This document shows positions 11,525 to 24,651 of a stretch of 64,000 nt of DNA, piece after piece; position 1 is the first letter of the stretch; every line of letters begins with the position of its first letter. The stretch covers positions 1 through 64,000 of the forward strand of contig JAANDG010000536.1 of NCBI GenBank assembly GCA_036852015.1, given 5' to 3'. The stretch comes from Pelodera strongyloides. Its lineage: Eukaryota > Nematoda > Chromadorea > Rhabditida > Rhabditidae. The translations under genes were made by a program, and so were the position numbers. Below the pieces are notes generated by a model. That model was not told where the DNA came from and made no database searches. It was given only the letters and a program-made list of their open reading frames with translations.

Positions 11525-14500
11525 ATGCGATTAACAACGGTTGGGTTGTCGCGTTGCCCCGGTATCTTCTCTAGCGTTGCTCTCAGATTCTATGGTAAGT
11601 TTTTGTTTACGCATTATTTACGTTCAAGCTTACTTTGCTTATTACTGTGGGTAAAATCTGACATCAACAAGCGCGGATATTCTCGATTTATTGGGTTGGG
11701 TTGTTGTGTATTTACTATGTATTCGCTTATTCGCTTTTGACACTCAACTTGGGTTTAGGTCTAGGACGTTAGCCTTTGTTTCTTGATCCCAAAGTGGTCT
11801 TGTTGGAGGTTTCGTTTCGATGGGGATGGATGGGGACCGCGAACGGCACAAACTACAGTATTCAAAATTTCAAAATAAGGTGAGTTGGTTTTTTTTTGAG
11901 CCTCTGATTCTTCTGCTTAGTTGGTGTGTAAATGTGTATTGTATTGGGCTCAGGGCTGTAGTTGTAGGCTGTTTTATAATGAAATCGGTTTGTGCAGTCT
12001 GTATTTCCGCAATTTTTTTTAAATTTTGATTCAAGCAAGTTACAAGCGCTGCGCAACAACTAAGCTTCCATTACGTAAAGTGAAGCGCTGATCTTCGGCT
12101 AGATGATTGGTTGCTATTGCCATGGTTGTTTGATGTCGCCAACTCTCAGGCAAACAGTGTCAGTCCAGATCCAGATCTGTAATCTTGTCATTATATTGAA
12201 TATTTGTTACACTTCTTATATTGGAATATTTGTTACACTTTCAGCAGTGGCCGAACAACCAAGAGACCATCATGAATCATGAGATTGATTCGTGTTCAAA
12301 AAAGAAGACTGTTTCGGAATGACCGGATGTGAATATAATAGGATTTGCTGCCTAAAGGACGAGGTTAGTTTGCTTGAGTTTTACGTTTTACTGCTGACTT
12401 GTCTTTTGACACTGCCGTCCAGACATGACATGGCGTTGTCAAAGTGGCGATATTTTTTTTATGACTAATTATGAGACTTTGGAATGGGGAATAGGGGAAT
12501 ATTAAAGCTGTGTACTAGGATGCGTGGTTTTGAAGATTTTCATAAATGTTTGGATTTTGAACAAAGCAAACGTCATTGATTGGGGTACACTTTAAATTGT
12601 TTATCTGCGCAGTTGTGTGTTATTTGGTTCACAAACCATGCATAATATTTCTTGAAAGAGGGCAAAGTAAGGTTTGCGGGAATGTGTAGCACTTTGAAAG
12701 AAGCTAAGTGTTAGTAAAAGTACTCGATGAATAATAGTGGCTGTTTCTAGGTTGTCTACCATTTGGAAATCCCGAGAACAACATGGGAATACGCTTCTGG
12801 CGGATACTAAATGAATTACAATTGTAATTTTGTGCTTTTATTCTGATTTTGGTACTTGTTCCAAATTTCTCGTGTCTTGTTTTGATAAGTTGCTCTCTGT
12901 TGCTTGGATCTTGAATTTAAAGCATTTCATTTGTTCCCGCTTGCTGTCCGAACAGCAAATGTGATTATTTATGTATGTTTGTTATTATAATGTCTTGATT
13001 CCGTGGGTGATAGAGCTTAGATTCGACATGAAGCGATGGCGAGCTCACTTCATAAATGTAAGCTTTGCGCTCTCTGATCGGTAAATGCCTAGTTAGGTGT
13101 GTGATAGGATTGTACATTGTGCGTTACACCCATGCATGTACTGTAGGTGGGTTTGTAGCGCGTACGTACTGTAGGCAAGTTCGTATCCAATGAGACTACG
13201 GTATCAGTACATACTGTACTAAAACATTGCTTTGTGCAAATATAAGGCGATTGTTTCATGTTTTTCTTTGTAAATAAATTTTTTTATGTGTGGTTTCACA
13301 GTTTGTTGTTTGTGGTAGCTTAGGTCAAGTTAACCTATGTTTATTTACTTGGTGCGCTTTGTGTGCGTTTTGTCGGTTCTTGTAGGGCGGTCTATTTTAG
13401 GCGTAGCTTCACCTTTGCTGTTCATTTGTCTTTGGCTAATATCGAACAATATTGTAAGCTCGTAAGCTTTCTTATGTGTGTACCTTTTACCATAAGCTTT
13501 TTATGTGTACCTCAGATTTTTCTTCGTGCCAGCTCGAGGCTTAACAACCTTTTTATACTGGGATTTTTCACCGTTTTCTTTTTGAATTGCATATGTTTTT
13601 ATTATGGGGCGTGTTTGCTTACCATCTTGTTTGTCGAAATACGGTGTTTCTTTCGACAGTGTAAGGTCTGATCTTGTGGTCGAAGTTTACATACCGTTTA
13701 TCCAACATGACTGGGTAGCTTAGACTAGTTAATGGTTACTAACTAATTGTCCTGAAGGCTGTTCATTTTAAATGACATCATCTGGTTCATTTCTCTTACG
13801 TCTGCACCAGCTGTACCTTTTCGGGGTTCTAAGTTTCTTTTTTTGCATTTGTTTTCACTTTGTCCCACTGATTTTAAACTCCCATCTGTGTTCGTATTTA
13901 TGTCATTCGTTTTGATTTTATTCGTTGTTATTTCCTATTTCTTATTGGCGTAACTTGGTGCATTTGTTCTTCATTTCAGATCCTCTCACATCTTGGAGTA
14001 ACGCTTTTCAGCTTTATATTGTCACACAATATAGTACATCTCAAGGTATGTTTTAAGCTATGTTGTTTTTTTGTATATTAAAGGTAAATAAGCTGGGCTT
14101 CATATGCTTACGTATAAGGCCACGTGGCCCGATGTGGATGATTAACTGGGAAACTTTTAACAATTTTTGTTGTTGTTTCCTTAATGGGGAACATACATTC
14201 TATTAATACAGCTTAGCTTCAAAAGGGGCATACATGTTCCCTTTAATATTGGTCTTCATATATTATGACCGCGAATGTTGTCTTAGATTCTGGGCATAGT
14301 ATTTGATCCTTGTATTTCAGGTTTGTCGTTCCTGGCCGCCAACTGGACGATATATCCTAAGGTGAGCCTGAAAAAAATTAACGCATGTTGCTTGCTTTTC
14401 TAGCTCACATCATCCATTGGGAATGAATGTTGTTTGTATGTCGCTGACTAAGGATTGTTTTGTAGTTGTGTTCACCATTACCATATTTTTCCGTTTACTA

Positions 14501-17500
14501 GTTTGTCTTTTGCGGACCTCGGCGGCAAATGACAAAGCAGAATTATATGATCTTTCTGAATCTGCTCAATATTAATAACTTCAATTTTTTTCAGTTTCTC
14601 TAACCGAACACCGATATCAAGACGGAATAAGCCTCCGTTTTGTGCGAACAATTGACTATGTAAGTTGCTTCTCCGGCTTCTCGTCTTTGGCGTGTCACAT
14701 TGTAATTGTACAGCATTAAGCGAAAATACTTGCCTTTTTTATATATATCTCGAGTACCAGCACCTGCATTCCTACGTATTTGTGCAAAGGGTAGAATTGG
14801 ATTGGGGTCGATTTTGTTTTTCTAAAAATGCTTATTCACATACAGTGCGTGGCAATGTTTATTTGACCTGCATTCCATAATCCGGCCGTTAGTTCGCTTT
14901 AGCATGAGGTCAGTAAAGTTGTGTAGTTTAAATTGCGCCCGCTAGGAAAGTGGTGTGGTGAGGTACTGAAAATGGCTTCCGTTGTATATTTTGCCGAGTA
15001 CCGCGTATTTTCACTTTTGCTTCTGTTATTTCATAAAAATTTTGTTATTTTCTGGGCAGGGGCAGGGCTACAGCTGTTTCTATTTGGACCTCACGTTATA
15101 GTTATTTCTGGCTTACTCATTGGTGCTCGTGGCTCGTGTTCCAGTTCCAGTTTTATTATCAATACTTCTTTCAGAATTTTACCATCATCCTTCTCGTACA
15201 CCCTCAACCGTTCAACAACCTTACTACCTTACAATGGTTATGGTTAGTTTTCTTCAAATTACAATTTTTTCGAATTGGTTTTTGTGTGTTGACCCAATCC
15301 AAAAAATTTCATTGTACGGCGCCTGCTGCATTTTCGTATTATTTTACGTTTCCGCCACTATTCGCATAATATTTATTAATTTACGTCACGGTGAGTGTGC
15401 AAATTAGCATGTGATGTTTTCCTTTCACAAAATAAAAAAACCTTTACAAAGCTGCGTGACGCTTGTTTTTCGTGTTAATCAAGTTTTACGCGCGCTTTTG
15501 TGTACCCGTCTAAACGGAATGCCACGGATTGCATATGATTTAGGGGTTACTGTATTGTTATAGTAGTCCAGTACAGTATATGCTTTACAACCTTCTTATA
15601 CATTTTTATTTTGATGTAAATTCTTTCTTGACAGGATTTGCGACCCAGGACTAAAAGTATCCCCGCAGTACAAGTGGTCCCTCCTCAGTGTCCCAAGAAA
15701 AAGGTGGTGTTCACTCCTTCATCTGAATCGGATTATTTTGCCATGCTGACGCTTGTAAGTGCCCCTTTCTTCATTTATTATTTCACATATTGCTGGTCTA
15801 GAATTCCGGTATATGCTTAGATCCAAACTGTGAATAGTGAAGACGGAATTCGGAATTTCCCTTTCGTGGGGCTCACTAAACAAAAACTTTATATGTGCTC
15901 TAGAGCTCTAGTTTGCTGGGGTTTCCTTGCTTAACTGGACATAAGTAAGGGACTTATGTATTTTTTATTGCCTTCGAGTTTTGCGTTTTTGTCAGTCACG
16001 TTTTTTTACATTCAGATGAGTGGAAATTCGCTGGAAAAGACCAACACTTTGCGTTGCATGCTTCTGCGGAGTATTAAGATGTTTCACAATGAATTATCCA
16101 TGATTGTGTTGGACGTCACATCGCCGGACGAATTAGTGGTATGTCTTTTAACAACATTTATTCAGTTTTTTTTCACTTACCGTATAGAAATTTTCTGGGT
16201 ATTATAACCAGTTGCGTGTGTTGCGTTTTCATGCCTGTGTTGCTACATCTCTTTCTCGCAACTGTTCCCACTATAACTGTATGGTGCTTCTGTAGCGGGC
16301 AGAAGTTCATTATTACTGTAATTTTTCTTCCAGCTCGAATCTGTAAAACAGTTGAACCTGGGCCTTAGACTGGCTAAGCTGATGAATGGTACACTACAAC
16401 AATCCAATGTGGAAAGTTCAGCCCAAGGCAGAAAATTAAGCGTTGTAGGACGTTTGCTAACTATGGTTTGTTGCATTATTATGAAATAGTTTACGGTTTC
16501 CAGTTTTATCTGTCCGAGTACGATGAATCGGCTTGTGAGCGTGCTAAATAGGAAGTATGTTTATTATTTTAATAGTGGTTTCGTGTTGTCGTACGCCGTG
16601 TTTTGACTATGTCTTTTTTGCCTCATTTTGTTTGAGTTATGACCAGCAATATTAGTAGATGTATCGGTGATGTTTACGTCCTTTTTTCAGTTTGAACGAC
16701 GACAAACAAAGACGTTGCTGTCGAGCCTGCGGGCCTACCTATCCGAGTTACCACTGAATGGATTCTTCGAATCTCTAAGAGCTGCATTTGCAGAACTCGA
16801 ATTTTCACAGGACCTCGTAGGTTTCTGTTTTCGCTTGCTGACCATAGACGGCATTTTACATTTGTTGGAGATCGGGACGTCCTCTTGGGAGCAACCCTAA
16901 ATGAAAATCGTATAAATAGGCTTCGGTTAAATTAGTCCTGTTGTTTTTACATTTATAGACTTTCTCAATGATCCGGCGACTCTGGACTCTGTCTGATTCA
17001 ACATAACATTGTTTTTGTTGAGGCTCCATTTGTTGTTTTATGTGTGAGGTTGGCTTCTCTATGCAACTTTTCTCGTTTCGTTTCAGCTTTCGCATATCGA
17101 GGCAAAATGGGGAAATCGTCAAGGCAGCGATGGTGAGTTCGTCAGCATTCTTTTCTATGTTGTTCGCTTCCGTTTTTCATGTTTCTGCTCAGCCTTTTCT
17201 GTATGAGTGTGCTCTCCTCATTTCCTCTCGTGATTTATTACAGTGTGTCACGTGTCGCATTTGATGCCACATCATGTGTGTTAAAAGTTTTGCAGATTTG
17301 GGAGTCTGCATTCCCATATATTGTCTGAAAACCGTGAACTTATTGCTACATTTGCATTTTGCTATGTGTATACATTTGCATATAACACCTTGAAATGTAG
17401 TTTCGTCTTTCACCACATAATACTTTCCACGCGCCATGTTGTGTAACTCTTTAAATTTGTTGATGTTATTGCTAGTTGGCTACTTCAGGAGGAGACAGTG

Positions 17501-20500
17501 ATGGTAGTGAAGGGGACGACGATGAAGATGACGATAAGGAGGATGAAGAGGAAGCGGATGAGGATGAGGAGGAGAAGGATGATGCAGAGGAGGATGAGGA
17601 GGATGAGGAGAAGGATGACCAGGAGCAGGGTGAAGACGAAGAGGAGGAGGACAGAGGTGACGAGGAGGTGTGTATATCAATACTATAGTCATTATGATTA
17701 GTATGTGTTGTATTTTTCTTTACTTATCATACATGCCACAAACTTTTATTGCTATTTCATTGTTCTTTTACGGAATGTAGTGTACACGTGGGTCTTTGTT
17801 AGTAAGTTAGTGAGTCCTTACCACACCAGAATCTCCCATTTTTGTATTATTGAAGTGTGTTCATATCCCGTTTAAAGGAAATTGTCACCTTTTGTTTTCA
17901 GTTAGTGGCCAATAACTCAGGGGCCCTGACCCTGTTAACTTGTGCCTACCACTCTTTGATCTAATAAACATTATTAAGTTGATGGACTCGGATGACAATG
18001 TAGAGGAAGAGGATAAGGATGACGATGCGGGTGATGGTCATCCAGAGGGAGAGGAAGAGATGGAAAGTGGAGAGGATTTTGATGGTATAGGTATGTTTTT
18101 TTTTTCAGAACAAGTTGTGCTTTATCATTTTATTGCTTGTCTTAGTGGTGTTCTGTTCATGTTAATTGATTTTATAAGGTTGTTAGTTCCGTGGTCCGTG
18201 GGGTGTTTATAGTAGTGTTTAGTGTTAAAAGCAAGTTTTTGCATCAATATTGGCTTGTTGATAATAAATACTATGTGGTCCGTGGGGTGTTTATAGTAGT
18301 GTGTAGTGTTAAAATCAAGTTTTCGCATCAGTGTTGGCTTCTTGATGATACATACTATGTGCTTATATGCATTGCTAGTCACGCTAAATGAAACTGTTTT
18401 CAGATATGGGAGGTTTTGATGACAATGTAGGAATGGACGGTGCTCTTGTAAATATTGGTATGTTTTTTTTCTCACTACAAGTTATGCTTTTTCAGTATAC
18501 TATTTATATAAGTGTGCGCCGTGCTCATGTTATATACATTCCTTATTAATATTGGAATGTTTTTTCAATGCAATTAGTGCTGTGTCAGTTAATTTCTCGT
18601 ACTAAGTACAATGTTGTAACGTGCTCATGTTATTTACAACGTTGTTTTTTGCAAGGCTTGTCGTTTCCGTGAATTTCATGGTTGTGATGTTCCTAGTAAT
18701 ACTGGTAGCGTTGTAGCAGAAACATCTTTTTTTAGACGTGGTTGTGGATGATAGTGCCAAGGAGAGACTGGAGAGAGAAGAGGCCGTGAGAGAAGAGATA
18801 GTTGCGGTCGAGAGAAATACAGAGAACAGTCATGGTATGTTTTCTCACAAGGATTACTGGATCAGCTTATTACTTTAGGTGGAATGTTGTATCATGATCA
18901 TGTCATGTGCAACGTTTTCACAAGGCTTGTGTTTTGAAAGGTTCGTTCATGGTTGTTGTGTTATGAAACTAATGAAACCACTTTTTTCAGCCGAGCACGA
19001 AGAGAAGGAGGCGGAAGGAGAAGGAGATGAAATGAGCGAGGGGATTGATACCAAGAAAGCTGAAGATTTTAGTGATGAAATTGCAGGGTCTTTTGGTATG
19101 TTTTCAAAAAGAGTAGCATTTAACCATTTTATTTATTACTTAATATACAATTTAATGTCGGATACATTCGTGGTTTTCGCAAGGCGTAAGGTTTGTGGCT
19201 TTCGTGTTTTTTCATGGTTGTGATGTGTTTTTCTTTTGGTTTTGTTGATACTGTGTAATATGTGTTGTTTGGCCAAACAAGTTAAATGAAATTGTTTTCT
19301 GTTGAAGATGATGAGTTGTACTATGATGTGGATGGCATAAGCTTGCACGATCAGATTGAGCACGATGATGGAGCACAAGAGGAAGCTGGAGGTAGGTGGT
19401 AATCTCGGTTATCTTTTAGAATTGTTGTATAATGTACCGCTTATCGTTACTATATATTTCTCGAACTACTACGTGGTATACGTCTGTTTTGTCTAACACT
19501 TCGTTTCGTTTCTTGTCCACTACGTGTGTTTGAAAGTGATTGCGATATATTTATGAGTTTGTGAATAGTAGGGTAAAGTTTCCACCGTCCCACGAATGAA
19601 CAAGGATGGTTTTTCGGGAATACTTGAACATTACACAGAACCGTTCATTGTTACAGTTGACTATTACTGAGTTACAAAGCGAGCTTGTCACATCATAATT
19701 GACTCTGTTTATTTATACTGTATAAACAGAGTGTACTGCTAGTCACGTTAAAGTACATTGTTTTCAGAAGAGTGTATGGGTGAAGAAGATGGTTGCCGTA
19801 TGGTTAAGGAAGATACGGTGTCAGATGGAGAGGTGTATGGTGAGTATGAGTAATTGTTTCCAGTGTTACAACTTTAAGTTATAGTTGCTTCGCCTTATGA
19901 CACATTTCACTTGTGATGTGTTTGCTCCTGCACTAATACGTTCGTACGTCGGTGGTCCAGCTTGCCCAACTGCTCCTCACTAATTAGACTGACACAAGCT
20001 AGCACACCAGAAGTGTGCCAGTTTATGTTATTATTATATTACTTAGGTTGTTAGGTTTTGCACAAACATTTCATGTGTTGCCTCTATTTCCGAATGTCCC
20101 CGGTTTCGTTCGGTTAGTCGTATGGTGGAAAACACTCTGCCTTTGAACTTTGAATATGTGAAAATTTGGTTTTTGCAGAACAAGAACCGTGTACACCGTC
20201 TCAGAGCCCACCGAGACCACTTTCTCAACCGTGCCGCAAAAGAAGGACTTCATCACCATCATCAGAGCGTAAGCTATTCCACATGGGGTTCATTTTCTTA
20301 CCGATGAGCTTAATTTATTTACGAACATTTCTTTTTGATTCTACCATCCATAACTGGAATGTATTTGTGTGTCAAAATTTTCCGCAGGCAGTGCCAGTTG
20401 TTCCGGCGCATAATGTATCCTTGTTTTGGAACCTATGCGCGCTTTGCGCTTTGTTGTTTTCCTTCGACTTTAGTGTAGTTGTAGCGTGACTTTGTATCCT

Positions 20501-22269
20501 CCTTCTGTATCTAGTTTTTCGAATGTTACCTATGATTTTGTTTAATTCAGTGAATGACGATGAATCTCCTGAAGAAAAGAAGAGTAAAACTGAGGAGAGT
20601 CCAGCCGTCACTGGAGTGCAGGTAGAGGTTTGTTCTCTTTTCTTTTACGCTTGAAGTGCGTGCACCTTTATAGAATGTAGTTCGGCTTTAAGGTCTACTT
20701 ATGATGTGTTGAGGACCTATGTTCTGTCAGTTCTCGCTTAGTAGTGGTTTTTCCGGGTTGGACGCGAGCGAATTTACCTAGTATTATTTTAGTACTTATA
20801 TATTATTCTTACACTATGTTTTTAGAATGAGATGGAGATGGAAGAGATAGAAGTGGAATTGGTCGGTGACGAGGAGGAGGAGATGGTCGATGATACCGAA
20901 GTCCCGATGAAGCAGTTTGTATTAGACGATGACGAGGATGACGATGTAGAATTGGAGAATGAGGTCAGTTATTTCCCTTTCTTTCCTTTTCATGTTCCTT
21001 TTGCATTTGTGGTGTAACATCCGGTTCTTGATACCTTTTGAAATATACGCGGGATAGATTTGAACCGCCTTCCAATAGATTTCTTATCAGTGGGTTGGAG
21101 GTGATTGGTGATATTTGCTGTTTTCTTTGGTTGAACTTGACGGCATATTTTAACGTCAAAAGTCTTAACTTTATTTGTCTTAACTTTGCAATGTTAGGTG
21201 ACGTCTGAGCAAGTGCAGCAAGAGGATGGGATCAAGAACGTCTCCTTTGACGTTGATCTGGAGGTGGAAAGATTTATGGTGGGTGCTATTGATGTTATTT
21301 CTCTTACTTCTTTGTCTTTCCTGGCTTATATCTTGCTGTGGTGTAGTGTGGGTTTCCGTGCCTAAACGCGATTTTTTTCGCACATTATTTTGTTTGTTCG
21401 TCTGTATTTGTAGATTAGGCTATTAGGCATAACTTTGCTTTGGGTTGGGTTTTGCTACTTTTAGGTTGTTTATTTTTTTATCTGTGTTTTGCTTCAGGAT
21501 ACGTCTGCTTTTGATCCCGAAGTGGATGACCCAGAGATTGAAGAAGAAATTGACAGGAGTATCGATGTGGGTTATTTTGGTTTTATTTTTTGTATACTTA
21601 TTTGTCCAGGGCATTGGAATTGAATGTTATTTAACGTTGTGAATTTTCTGAGCATTGTCAAGCAATTTTACTTCCTATATTCTTAGTCTGTCTCCAAGCC
21701 TGGATAAGTAATAAGTACTTAACTGTACGCAGGCGTTAACTCGTATCGATCGGTTTTCTGTATTAAATATGCTCCTACGCTGTTGTAAACGAGTGTTTCC
21801 GATAGCTCACAGGTTGAAAATGAACGCACTACGCCTTTCTGGACAGTTTTTTTTAGAGCAACAATCATAGAAGACTCTAATCTCTTAGTGGCTATAGTAT
21901 ATGTGTGTTTTATACGTCGTCGTAGAGACGTTGAGAATAGGTTAAAGCGAAATGCTAGCCCCTTTGGAAAATTTGCATATGATAAGCAAATCCTATGTAT
22001 CCTATGCTAATTTTGTACGATCGTCCACGGCAATCGTACAAAATTAGCATAGGATACATAGGATTTGCTTATCATATGCAAATTTTCCAAAGAGGCTAGC
22101 TTTTCGCTTGAAACGTGTAATGGTGGGGCAATAGTTCTTATTTTTGGGCTGAATCGCTCCGCTTAATATTACTGCCAAAAATTCCTATTTTGAGTAATAA
22201 ACAGTTTTGTTATATTTCCAGGGTTCTGCTTCTGTACGTGGTGATGACTCCTCTCCTTTCAACCCGTAG
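11525..22269 (+). CDS. Acidic-tail protein, 21 exons, about 643 aa
   Basis: Exons: 11525-11594, 13980-14045, 14321-14361, 15635-15754, 16016-16138, 16334-16465, 16691-16816, 17087-17132, 17489-17667, 17979-18090, 18404-18457, 18736-18834, 18991-19095, 19308-19391, 19768-19839, 20179-20268, 20551-20627, 20826-20963, 21198-21278, 21498-21566, 22222-22269 (TAG). All introns are GT-AG with matching phase; total 1,932 bases. The first exon is the least certain: it gives a good ATG and a phase-1 donor fitting exon 2, but lies 2.4 kb upstream. Residues about 24-240 look globular and helical (ANWTIYPK, SESDYFAMLTL, LLRSIKMFHNELSMIVLD, FFESLRAAFAELEFS). From residue about 242 the protein is dominated by Asp and Glu, with a basic Ser/Pro patch (PCRKRRTSSPSSE) near residue 500. 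Acidic tails of this kind are common in nuclear chromatin- or histone-binding proteins; that is analogy only. Family not recognised. Confidence 0.8.
18191..18358 (+). repeat. Two-copy 84-base tandem repeat inside an intron
   Basis: The unit starting gtggtccgtggggtgttta at 18191 recurs at 18275. It lies in the intron between acidic-gene exons 18090 and 18404 and points to local duplication in this part of the gene. Confidence 0.85.
21942..22112. mobile_element. MITE family B, copy 1 (near-perfect palindrome)
   Basis: Begins ttaaagcgaaatgctagcc at 21942 and returns inverted to about 22112, giving arms of roughly 80 bases around a short centre. It sits in the last intron of the acidic-tail gene. 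The outer 12 bases are the same as in family A, while the interior differs. Confidence 0.85.
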
Positions 22270-23640
22270 TGGTTAGTTTTTTCCCCATTATATAATGTTA
22301 TTGCGATATACTTATGTGTTTGTGGATGTTGATATACGGTACTGTTACCAATGCTCCGTAAATGAACAAGGATATAGTTTTCTGTTAACATAGCCCAAAC
22401 TTGTGTTAGATTCATCGTGGTACCTATCTACAAGTGATTTTCTTGTCATTACCGGGTTATGTTTTAGAGTCGCCGTCTGTGAGATCTCCTGTGATGTGAA
22501 GTGGTAGTTTGTGTATGGTGCCGAGGACGGAAACAGGGCGCAGGTAAATACCCCCATTCATATTTGTATTTAAATGAGTCTCCTTATGTATGCTTAATGT
22601 TTTTGTGATTGATTAATCAGTTAAATATCATCAGTAATGTTTGTGCGATCATTATTACAACAACAACGGTTTAGTGAGAGTTGAGAGAGAGATTGAGAGA
22701 TGGATTTCGTGTTTGTTTTCTTGAGTACTTTTTTGAATCTTTTGAAAATGTGCGCGCGGCTCCGGTTACGTTACCTTGCGTTGGAACCAAATTTATTCTT
22801 TTTTTAAGACAAAAGCAGTGCCGGGTTGTGTGAATTACTCAGAGTTTTCATTTTTTTATGCGGCGACACTTAATGATTTCTTTCCGTCCGAGCACGGTTT
22901 GGGTATTATGGTTGCTTCGGTTTCTCCCCTGAATGATGGAGTGAAGTTAACCGAACTTGAACTTGAATCAATCAGTGAATTTGTTTCAATTTCCTCGTAG
23001 TTTTCTTTGAGTTTTATATGGTTATTATGAGTTTTGATTATTTTGTGTTGTGAAGGTGTGACGCCTCGTAACACAAATCTAAATATGTTAGAAATGACAG
23101 CAATCTGAAATAATAATGTAATACAAGAGTGGTCTAAAGGACTTTCTTTTGTCTATGTGTATGTGATGACACTAACGAGCTCGAAAGACTCTCATCCTTC
23201 ATATTTCGAATGTTTAGCAGCAGTGGAGTACTGTAGGCATTCATATTCCATGGTTCAACGCGAACCATTTATGGCCTGTAGATGATCGAAAGAGATTCAC
23301 CGAGGTACTGTAGTTAAGTAAAGTAGTTTTACTTTACTATCCTGCTACGTATAGTCCAAACGAAGGTGTTTGACTGTACTGGAAAAATTAACGTGTTGTG
23401 TATAGATATACTTCGATTGCCGTTAATTAGCCTGGGATTAGCAGATGCTATCCAGAGTCTAATTATCGCCAAATGTTTAGATATCAACGTGACTCAATGG
23501 GAATAATACCAAAATATGAAGTAAAAAGAAAAACATAGATGGCTAATCTGGACTGGAACATGAATACCAGTTGGTTAGACCCATGAAGAGTAATCGAGAT
23601 TAAACAAAATATTATATATAATTCCGTCATGCAATTAGTA
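22270..23640. other. 3' flank of acidic gene and non-coding stretch
   Basis: After the TAG at 22267-22269, the sequence at 22288-22385 resembles intron sequence at 19545-19610 (the ttgcgatata and aatgaacaagga words recur). A splice-like block at 22470-22545 has no intact frame. The frame at 22776-23000 has no splice context I can support. Confidence 0.4.
23317..23338. repeat. Small hairpin, agtaaagt / actttact
   Basis: 8-base perfect arms around a 6-base loop. A related hairpin occurs 500 bases downstream (23814-23846), and both are followed by a similar gttcaa/gtccaa...gtgtttg stretch, so they probably mark a local duplication. Confidence 0.5.
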
Positions 23641-23641
23641 T

Positions 23642-23680
23642 TTAAAGCGAAGTAACTTCCGATGTTTGAAAGTATGACTT
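23642..23680. mobile_element. MITE family A, decayed left end
   Basis: ttaaagcgaagtaacttcc followed by gatgtttgaaa aligns with the left end of family A. No right end found. Confidence 0.35.
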
Positions 23681-23813
23681 GAGGTCAGAGCTTGAAAAGC
23701 TTGTGTATTTTAAATTTCTTCTGAATAACGGCGAGTTTGTAGAGGGGATGCTGTGTAGTATTCTAGAACATCCTTGAGAATTCGTTCTAGGATAACAGTA
23801 AGAGAACTGTACA

Positions 23814-23846
23814 TAGTAAAGTAAACCTAATAGCTTTACTTTACTA
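23814..23846. repeat. Hairpin tagtaaagtaaa / tttactttacta
   Basis: 12-base perfect arms around a 9-base loop. Second member of the pair with 23317-23338. Confidence 0.6.
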
Positions 23847-24151
23847 GGCATAGTTCAAGTGAACATATGTGTTTGTGCTGTTCGTTGTTTAGTCTAAGGG
23901 AGACGTCTAGTAAACGTTCCCCGTAGGCAAAGTAACAACGTCGACTGCATAGACTATGAGCAAAGTAAAACCAATAGTCAACACCTTTGAAGAACAAATA
24001 CTTTGGTTACAAACTATATATAAAAATAAGGTACAGGTATTCGTGTAAATATTAGTGGATTTGTTTTTTTTGCGTGCTTTGTATATCTGGATCGATCGAA
24101 TCGAATCGAAACTCTCTGGATCGAAACGGGATATTTCTTCTTTTTTGGCCT

Positions 24152-24205
24152 TGTTTAGATAATTTTTGATGTACATTTGCAGTACATCAAAAAATTAACT
24201 AAACA
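24152..24205. repeat. Long hairpin, 23-base arms
   Basis: 24152-24174 pairs with 24182-24205 with one bulge around a 7-base loop (atttgca). It is AT-rich and isolated. It could be a relic of a palindromic element or a transcribed hairpin; the sequence does not decide. Confidence 0.65.
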
Positions 24206-24464
24206 TGTAGCTGGTCATTTCATATTCCCTTGTAATATATTCTCTTGTATTTGTAATATTTTATACACGATTCTTGTACACTCAGTCTGGTTATGAATAT
24301 GAATACGTGAAATAACTGTACTGTAGTGTAATATTGTATAGTAATAGTATCACCCATGTAATCTTGTAATAAACTGTATATATTGTACATAGTAATGACC
24401 GGTTATATGTGAATAGATGTATATAATATGCTCTTGGTTGTATATAGTGTTGTATATAGTGTAT

Positions 24465-24651
24465 TGAGGGGGCATGGCGCAGAGGCAAGCGCCTTGCTCA
24501 TGCCGCCTGGGTTCGATTCCGGCCCGGAACCCCTCCACCCCACCAAAGGTGTAAAAGTTGGTAGCTGGGTAAAACCGGCGGAGAGTCCGGTGCACCGTTT
24601 CTGCGGATTCGGTTGATATAACCCGTTACTCTTTATCTCTTTATCTTTTAC
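24465..24651 (+). mobile_element. tRNA-derived SINE with 9-base target duplication
   Basis: Starts gggggcatggcgcagaggc, containing an A-box-like tggcgcagagg, with a perfect B box ggttcgattcc at about 24510. The anticodon arm region is shortened and the 3' part is unrelated to tRNA, ending in ctttatctctttatctttt. The 9 bases atagtgtat occur directly before (24456-24464) and after (24652-24660), as expected of a retroposed SINE. Confidence 0.75.

Noticed and set aside
14597..14658. Extra exon of the acidic-tail gene (SLTEHRYQDGISLRFVRTID)
   Set aside because: Open only when entered after one base, but the preceding exon ends in phase 0; skipping it keeps the frame.
17480..17692. His/Pro-rich minus-strand frame
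   Set aside because: Mirror of the acidic exon 17489-17667; Asp/Glu codons read backwards give His/Pro/Leu.
20387..20412. Microexon in the acidic-tail gene
   Set aside because: Entering after 20268 it reaches TAA within nine codons, whereas joining 20268 to 20551 keeps a long acidic frame.
24465..24540. tRNA gene at the SINE head
   Set aside because: Pol III boxes are present, but no full cloverleaf with anticodon stem can be drawn, and the body continues into unrelated sequence with a target duplication.
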